A DNA stretch of 10,459 nucleotides, from positions 1 to 10,459 of the forward strand of contig JASHUP010000070.1 in assembly GCA_030039915.1 (NCBI GenBank), in the 5' to 3' direction. The stretch comes from Thermoplasmata archaeon. GTDB taxonomy: Archaea; Thermoplasmatota; Thermoplasmata; UBA184. Made by a program: the position numbers and the translations under genes. The notes under the pieces were generated by a model. It did not search any database. It was not told the DNA's origin and worked only from the letters and a program-made list of their open reading frames with translations. Below are positions 6,780 to 10,459 of the stretch, in pieces; positions within the stretch are counted from its first letter, which is position 1, and every line of letters starts with the position of its first letter.

Positions 6780-7651
6780 TGCTGACCCCCGCGCGCTCCC
6801 TCATTCGCCGCGAGTATCTGCGATGGATTCGGGCGCCTACTTGGGTGATCTCGGGCTTGATGAGCCCGATTCTCTACTTGCTGCTCTTTGGGCAAGCGTT
6901 CGACCTCGGTAAGCTCCTCCCGCCCGGGACGCCGGCGAGCGCTCTGGCGTCGGTTCTGAACGGGGCGCCGAACTACTTCTCCTACTTTGCCGTCGGAATG
7001 GTTGCGTTCGCCAGCGTAACGGCGGCGATGTTCTCCGGCACAGGCATCATTTTTGACAAGCAGCTCGGAATTCTTCAGCGGACGCTCTCCACGCCGATTT
7101 CCCGCCGATCAGTCTTCTTGTCGGCGCTGACCTTCCGCGGGATCCTGACCTTGGTTCCTGCCTTCCTGGTCGTGGGATTCGCCCTGGTTCTTGCTCACGT
7201 TCCAAACGTCGCAGGGTTGAGTGTAGGTTCCGGAGTCGACGCGCTCGACGCGTTCCAGTTCCTGGCCGCGGCGTTGATATTGTCGATAGCATTCACGTCG
7301 CTCTTTCTCTCATTCGGCTTTGCCGCCCAGCGAATTGAGAGCTATTTCGGAGTCGTCACGATCCTCCAGCTTCCGATCCTTCTCACATCGAACGCGATGT
7401 ACCCTGTCAGCATCATGCCCCAGTGGCTCCAGTACGTCGTCGGAATCAACCCAATTTCGCTCGCGGTCAATGTGATGCGAATCAGCCTCTTCGGTCCGGG
7501 CGGCTATCCGTACTCTGTCGGAGTCTACCTTCTCGGTCTCCTAGCATGGGCCGCCCTGTTTCTATCCATGGCCTTGTTTCTGGCATCTCGAGCCCTTAGG
7601 TCCGACATCGCCCCCAAGGGTTCCGCCCTGTCTCAGGCGCTGGCGGAGTGA
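6779..7651 (+). CDS. ABC-2 type exporter permease
   Basis: This 290-residue membrane protein has about six hydrophobic segments: about 22-41, 66-86, 119-139, 158-183, 190-206 and 246-269. The stretch SNAMYPVSIMPQWLQYVVGINPISLAVNVMR (205-234) is the conserved ABC-2 membrane signature. The RTLSTPISRR loop (101-110) is the usual cytosolic coupling segment. It should form a homodimer with two copies of the preceding ATPase and export a small, probably hydrophobic molecule. I take ATG 6779-6781, which overlaps the ATPase stop. It is preceded by a G-rich GGGGGTGG a few bases upstream, and the protein then begins MLTPARSLIRREYLRW, a typical amphipathic start. The frame is open further upstream, but only inside the ATPase gene. 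Confidence 0.93.
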   Translation: MLTPARSLIRREYLRWIRAPTWVISGLMSPILYLLLFGQAFDLGKLLPPGTPASALASVLNGAPNYFSYFAVGMVAFASVTAAMFSGTGIIFDKQLGILQRTLSTPISRRSVFLSALTFRGILTLVPAFLVVGFALVLAHVPNVAGLSVGSGVDALDAFQFLAAALILSIAFTSLFLSFGFAAQRIESYFGVVTILQLPILLTSNAMYPVSIMPQWLQYVVGINPISLAVNVMRISLFGPGGYPYSVGVYLLGLLAWAALFLSMALFLASRALRSDIAPKGSALSQALAE

Positions 7652-7656
7652 GGGTG

Positions 7657-8421
7657 ATGGCCGTGAGCTTTCGTTCGCGGATTCCGGCGGGATTTGACCC
7701 CCCCGCAAGGTATCAGTTCGAATTCATCGAACGTCGCCAGGAGACCCCCACGACAGCATCATTTCGGTTTTCGACTGAGGGAACGGGATTCGTTTATCGT
7801 TCGAATCAGGCAGTCCGAGTGATTCTCCCGGGAGTTCGCGACCCTTGGGGCCCCGCTCGAACGTTCTCCCTTTCTTCGAGCCCCAGCGAGGAGGGCGTGG
7901 CTCAGATTAGTGTCAAGCTGACCGACTCCCCTTACAAGACGGCGTTGAACGCCCTCGAACCCGGGTCACGGGTTGTCGCGCTCGGCCCCGTGGGCGACCT
8001 CCTTTACGATCGCTCGCGCGATTCTCTGTTCATCGCTGGTGGAATCGGAGTCTCACCTTTTCGAGGTATGATTCGGTACGCCTATGACCTCGGGGAACAC
8101 CCCAAGATTGTTCTGCTCTATTCAGCCCGTACTGCTGAGGAGTTCGCGTTCAAATCCGAGATCGACAAGCTATCGGAAGCTGACCCCAAGATCGAGGTTC
8201 GATACACCATCACTCGCCCGAAAGAGTCCCGTCAACTGTGGGAAGGGCGCGTCGGGCGCTTTGATGAGACCACCATTCGGGCCGGGCTGAAAAACCTACA
8301 TCATCCGAAGGTGTTTGTGGTGGGAACGCCGGAAATGGCGTTGGCGACTCTAGACCTTCTCCGCCTTCGGATGGGCGTGGTAGAAGACGACCTGGAATAC
8401 GAGTTCTTTCGAGGGTATTGA
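7657..8421 (+). CDS. FNR-like FAD/NAD(P)-binding oxidoreductase
   Basis: The 254-residue protein has the two-domain ferredoxin-NADP reductase fold. The FAD barrel carries the flavin motif RTFSLSSSP (68-76). The nucleotide domain has GGIGVSPFRGM (128-138), LLYSARTAEEFAFKSEID (153-170) and VVGTPEMALATLDLL (221-235). There is no CX4CX2C iron-sulfur domain at either end, and the N-terminus shows no membrane segment, so it is a stand-alone cytosolic flavin reductase with an unknown electron partner. It may drive a redox step on the compound handled by the adjoining exporter. I prefer ATG 7657, with GGAG eight bases before it and a five-base gap from the permease stop. GTG 7648 overlapping that stop (GTGA) would add three residues. 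The C-terminus EFFRGY places an aromatic residue at the end, as in many FNRs. Confidence 0.85.
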   Translation: MAVSFRSRIPAGFDPPARYQFEFIERRQETPTTASFRFSTEGTGFVYRSNQAVRVILPGVRDPWGPARTFSLSSSPSEEGVAQISVKLTDSPYKTALNALEPGSRVVALGPVGDLLYDRSRDSLFIAGGIGVSPFRGMIRYAYDLGEHPKIVLLYSARTAEEFAFKSEIDKLSEADPKIEVRYTITRPKESRQLWEGRVGRFDETTIRAGLKNLHHPKVFVVGTPEMALATLDLLRLRMGVVEDDLEYEFFRGY

Positions 8422-8423
8422 AC

Positions 8424-9308
8424 ATGAAGCGCGACACGAGTTGGGATTGGCAGAGGTCTACGAACGCAGGACTGGATCTCAAGGGCAGGCGCATTGCGAT
8501 TGTAGGGGGCACTGGAGGCGTAGGTCGAGGCTTCGCCCACATCCTAGCCTCACGGGGTGCTCAGGTCATAGTGGTCGGACAAACCTTCCGAGACGCCGGC
8601 GTTCCGAATATCGAGTTCGTCTCTGCCAACCTCGAGTCGATGCGGGAGGCGGACCGGATTGGCAAGACCCTCCCCGCCGAGGACCTCGACCTGGTCCTCC
8701 TCACCACCGGTATCTTCGCAGCTCGGAAACGCCAGGTGACCGAGGAGGGCCTCGAGCGTGACATGGCTGTAAGCTTCCTCAGCCGCCTGGTCATTGTCAG
8801 AGAGATTGCGGGGAGGCTGGGGCGGAATCGGCCGGCGACGGGAATCAAGCCCCGGATTTTCGTCTGGGGATATCCCGGGACGGGGCGCTCTGGTACCCCT
8901 GAAGACTTGAACGCGGAACAATCCTATAGCATGTGGCGCGCCCACATGAACACTGTCGCTGGTAACGAGATGCTCGTCCTCCAGGGCGCGAAGCGATATT
9001 CCGGCATCGAGATATTCGGCATGAGTCCGGGCATCCTGGCCACCAACATTCGAAGCAACATGCGCAAGAAGCCTGGGAGTGGGGGATTCATGGAGTGGTT
9101 CATCTCCAAGACGAACCCCACTCCGGACGAGTATGCTGAGCGGATCACTCCGCTACTGTTCTCGCCAGGCTTGGCAGGGCATTCCGGCGCGATCTTCGAC
9201 CGAAAGGGCAATCCGTCCCTCCCGTCACCCAAGCTTACGGATTCCGCCTACGCTCGGGCCTTTCTTGCTGACTCGGAGGCCCTGGTGGCAAGGGCGCTCA
9301 AGGGATAG
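8424..9308 (+). CDS. Divergent short-chain dehydrogenase-like protein without classical Tyr/Lys
   Basis: The 294-residue protein starts with a Rossmann fold: GRRIAIVGGTGGVGRGFA (21-38) with the glycine-rich nucleotide loop, then RGAQVIVVGQTF (44-55) and LDLVLLTTGIFA (88-99), the counterpart of the SDR NNAG strand. SPGILATNIRS (201-211) corresponds to the SDR PG motif. The classical catalytic residues are not where expected. Counting back without gaps from the PG motif puts Arg172 and Asn176 at the Tyr and Lys positions (MWRAHMNTVAGNEM), and the Ser strand reads RIFVWGYPGTG (144-154). It is therefore either a different reductase chemistry or a binding protein. NAD(P) use is likely, substrate unknown. 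The chosen ATG 8424 has GAGGG eight bases upstream, inside the previous gene; TTG 8418 is a weaker alternative. It is the last gene of the cassette. Confidence 0.85.
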   Translation: MKRDTSWDWQRSTNAGLDLKGRRIAIVGGTGGVGRGFAHILASRGAQVIVVGQTFRDAGVPNIEFVSANLESMREADRIGKTLPAEDLDLVLLTTGIFAARKRQVTEEGLERDMAVSFLSRLVIVREIAGRLGRNRPATGIKPRIFVWGYPGTGRSGTPEDLNAEQSYSMWRAHMNTVAGNEMLVLQGAKRYSGIEIFGMSPGILATNIRSNMRKKPGSGGFMEWFISKTNPTPDEYAERITPLLFSPGLAGHSGAIFDRKGNPSLPSPKLTDSAYARAFLADSEALVARALKG

Positions 9309-9588
9309 CGCCCGGCGGGGTCGTTTTCCTTCACAGGGCGTCTATCTAAATCATAGGCCGGGGTCTTCTGGACCAAAAATCCCAAAGCCCCTAAGCGCTC
9401 CCCGAGCGCAGGTCGATATCGAGGGGAACCCTCGTCTTGCGTCGGTCGCGAATTTCTGGTCTCCCTGGTCGAGCGGCCTGGCGTCTGCCGGCCAAGCGTT
9501 CAGCCGTGGCTCGACCCGGCGCCCGGTTCCGAGGACGGGCCGCAAACCGGTCGGGACCGGGCCCTCGCCGTTGTCCTTCGCCGGATGG
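9309..9588. other. Hairpin-rich intergenic region
   Basis: Just after the SDR stop there is a G/C-rich run followed by TTTT (9323-9326), a possible weak terminator. An A/T-rich patch, TCTATCTAAATCAT (9341-9354), could be a promoter element. Beyond it lie short perfect inverted repeats: GGTC/GACC (9362-9374), GCGCT/AGCGC (9395-9409), the palindrome TCGATATCGA (9413-9422), CGAGGG-GAA-CCCTCG (9420-9434), and CCGGTC-GG-GACCGG (9547-9560). No coding pattern or tRNA is evident. It may be a long leader of the HAD gene or an RNA gene, but such hairpins also arise by chance at this GC. Confidence 0.4.
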
Positions 9589-10425
9589 ATGGCGCGGCGC
9601 TTTGTAGCCGGAGCCCCCTTCGCCGACGTGCGCGGGTCGGTGGCCGCAGGCGGGGAGGGGAATGCCGGGCTCCCCCCTGCGGTCTTTTTCGATATGGACG
9701 ACACGATCTTCGACCACTCCCTGACGTGCCGCCGGGCGCTCGCCCTACTGAGGCAGGACGCGGGCGCGCTGAGCGGCCGACCCCTTGACGAGGTCTGGCA
9801 CGAGTACTCTCGCCTCCTCGAAGCGGTGCAGACCGACGTCCTGGCGGGCCGAGTCTCTGTCGGAGCGGCTCGGGCCGAGCGATTCCGCCTTCTCGCGGAG
9901 TTCTGCGGTGCCCCAATCTCGACGGCGGCCGCCGCGGAATATTCTCGACGGTATCGCGAACACTATCAGCACCTTCGCCGCACGGTCCCCGGTATTCGCC
10001 CGGTGTTGGAACGCCTCCACGGGAGGACGGTCGTCGGGATCGTCACCAACAACCAGGTCGCGGAGCAAGAAGAAAAACTCGACCACTTCGGACTGCGCCC
10101 CCTCGTCGACTTCATGGTCGTCTCGGAGGGAGTCGGGGTCGCGAAGCCCGAGCCGAGGATCTTCGAGCTTGCGCTCGAGCGAGCGGGCGTTGCGCCGGAG
10201 GAAGCGGTCATGATCGGCGACTCGTGGACCAGCGACGTGGCGGGGGCGCGGAGGGCCGGGATCCGTCCCATCTGGTTCAACCGCTTCCATCTCGAGCGGC
10301 CCGAGCCGTGGCCCGTCCTCGAGCTCACCTCCTACCGCGGACTGGCCCGAGTCGAGGCGGCTATTGCGGGTCGGAGGGGGAGAAGAGAACCCCCCCATGC
10401 GAAGGGGCCAGCGTCCGCATTATAA
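9589..10425 (+). CDS. HAD-superfamily hydrolase (subfamily IA)
   Basis: The protein has all four HAD motifs. Motif I is FFDMDDTIF with nucleophile Asp35 and acid Asp37. Motif II is Thr153 in GIVTNN. Motif III is Lys186 in GVAKPEPRIF. Motif IV is MIGDSWTSDVAGARRAG with Asp211 and Asp216. A helical cap lies between motifs I and II (about 44-130). Such proteins are Mg2+-dependent cytosolic phosphatases for small phosphorylated metabolites or nucleotides; the substrate is not readable here. The start is uncertain. ATG 9589 gives 278 residues, but the first ~28 are Gly/Ala-rich and unlike the family, and in-frame GTGs at 9628 and 9640 would trim this. A TTTGTA about 25 bases before 9628 mildly favours that GTG if leaderless. 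The stop codon TAA lies in the loop of a hairpin at 10411-10432. GC is high, like the core genes and unlike the upstream cassette. Confidence 0.88.
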   Translation: MARRFVAGAPFADVRGSVAAGGEGNAGLPPAVFFDMDDTIFDHSLTCRRALALLRQDAGALSGRPLDEVWHEYSRLLEAVQTDVLAGRVSVGAARAERFRLLAEFCGAPISTAAAAEYSRRYREHYQHLRRTVPGIRPVLERLHGRTVVGIVTNNQVAEQEEKLDHFGLRPLVDFMVVSEGVGVAKPEPRIFELALERAGVAPEEAVMIGDSWTSDVAGARRAGIRPIWFNRFHLERPEPWPVLELTSYRGLARVEAAIAGRRGRREPPHAKGPASAL

Positions 10426-10432
10426 CGGACGC
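10411..10432. repeat. Perfect hairpin spanning the HAD stop codon
   Basis: GCGTCCG (10411-10417) and CGGACGC (10426-10432) are perfect complements around the 8-base loop CATTATAA, which contains the TAA stop. Beyond a two-base bulge CAG/CTG can pair further. No T-run follows, so it is not a standard terminator. It may act as an mRNA 3' structure or a protein site. Confidence 0.55.
10419..10425 (+). promoter_or_regulatory. Candidate TATA element for a gene starting at the window edge
   Basis: ATTATAA lies about 26 bases before the ATG at 10448-10450, the spacing expected for a leaderless archaeal gene. It occupies the hairpin loop and the preceding gene's stop codon. Confidence 0.35.
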
Positions 10433-10447
10433 GCTGTTGCGCGGGCG

Positions 10448-10459
10448 ATGGCCGGAGAC
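10448..10459 (+). CDS. Possible start of a downstream gene (four codons in window)
   Basis: ATG GCC GGA GAC (Met-Ala-Gly-Asp) begins about 26 bases after the TATA-like ATTATAA and runs off the window. Nothing can be said about function. The call rests only on spacing. Confidence 0.22.

Noticed and set aside
9465..9560. tRNA-like or SRP/RNase P-like RNA between SDR and HAD genes
   Set aside because: No TTCRA T-loop with a proper stem on either strand, and none of the conserved SRP or RNase P core sequences were found.
9079..9588. Upstream extension of the HAD gene into the SDR gene
   Set aside because: The frame is open only because of high GC. It would overlap the SDR coding region by over 200 bases, and the added residues show no domain.

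Overview
The window looks like a piece of an archaeal chromosome. Diagnostic genes are an Sm-like (LSm) protein, a CTP-dependent riboflavin kinase fused to a winged helix (RbkR/RibK type), and a radical-SAM enzyme of the RaSEA archaeosine family. Several genes also have A/T-rich TATA-like elements about 26 bases before the start codon, as expected for leaderless archaeal transcripts. High GC and a bacterial-type DnaK would fit a Thermoplasmatota-like euryarchaeon, but that placement is inference. I see no insertion sequence, CRISPR array, rRNA or tRNA.

Left part (1-2887). A minus-strand operon lsm - ribK/rbkR - raSEA has 1-2 base start/stop overlaps; raSEA runs off the left edge. Divergent from it is a citrate-synthase family gene, with both promoters packed into about 80 bases. 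The citrate synthase has its catalytic histidines but carries Glu where the family has the catalytic Asp.

Middle (2903-5035). A full-length dnaK faces the citrate synthase convergently, with a 15-base gap. It lacks the N-terminal insert of Gram-negative DnaKs. It has a clear TATA box and a leader of about 50 bases. No grpE or dnaJ is in the window.

Accessory cassette (5036-9308). A minus-strand MarR-type repressor diverges from a tightly coupled plus-strand operon: ABC-2 ATPase, ABC-2 permease, an FNR-like flavin/NAD(P) reductase without an iron-sulfur domain, and a divergent short-chain dehydrogenase-like protein lacking the classical Tyr/Lys. A nested 29-base inverted repeat in the divergent promoter is the probable MarR operator. 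Hand counts on single 60-base lines mostly give 55-60% GC here against 70-73% in flanking genes, suggesting an acquired module. The simplest reading is a MarR-controlled export and redox-detoxification unit. This is the most interesting part of the window.

Right part (9309-10459). A hairpin-rich 280-base intergenic stretch precedes a HAD-superfamily hydrolase. Its stop codon lies in the loop of a perfect 7-bp hairpin. The same loop holds a TATA-like element about 26 bases before an ATG at the window edge, a possible leaderless next gene.
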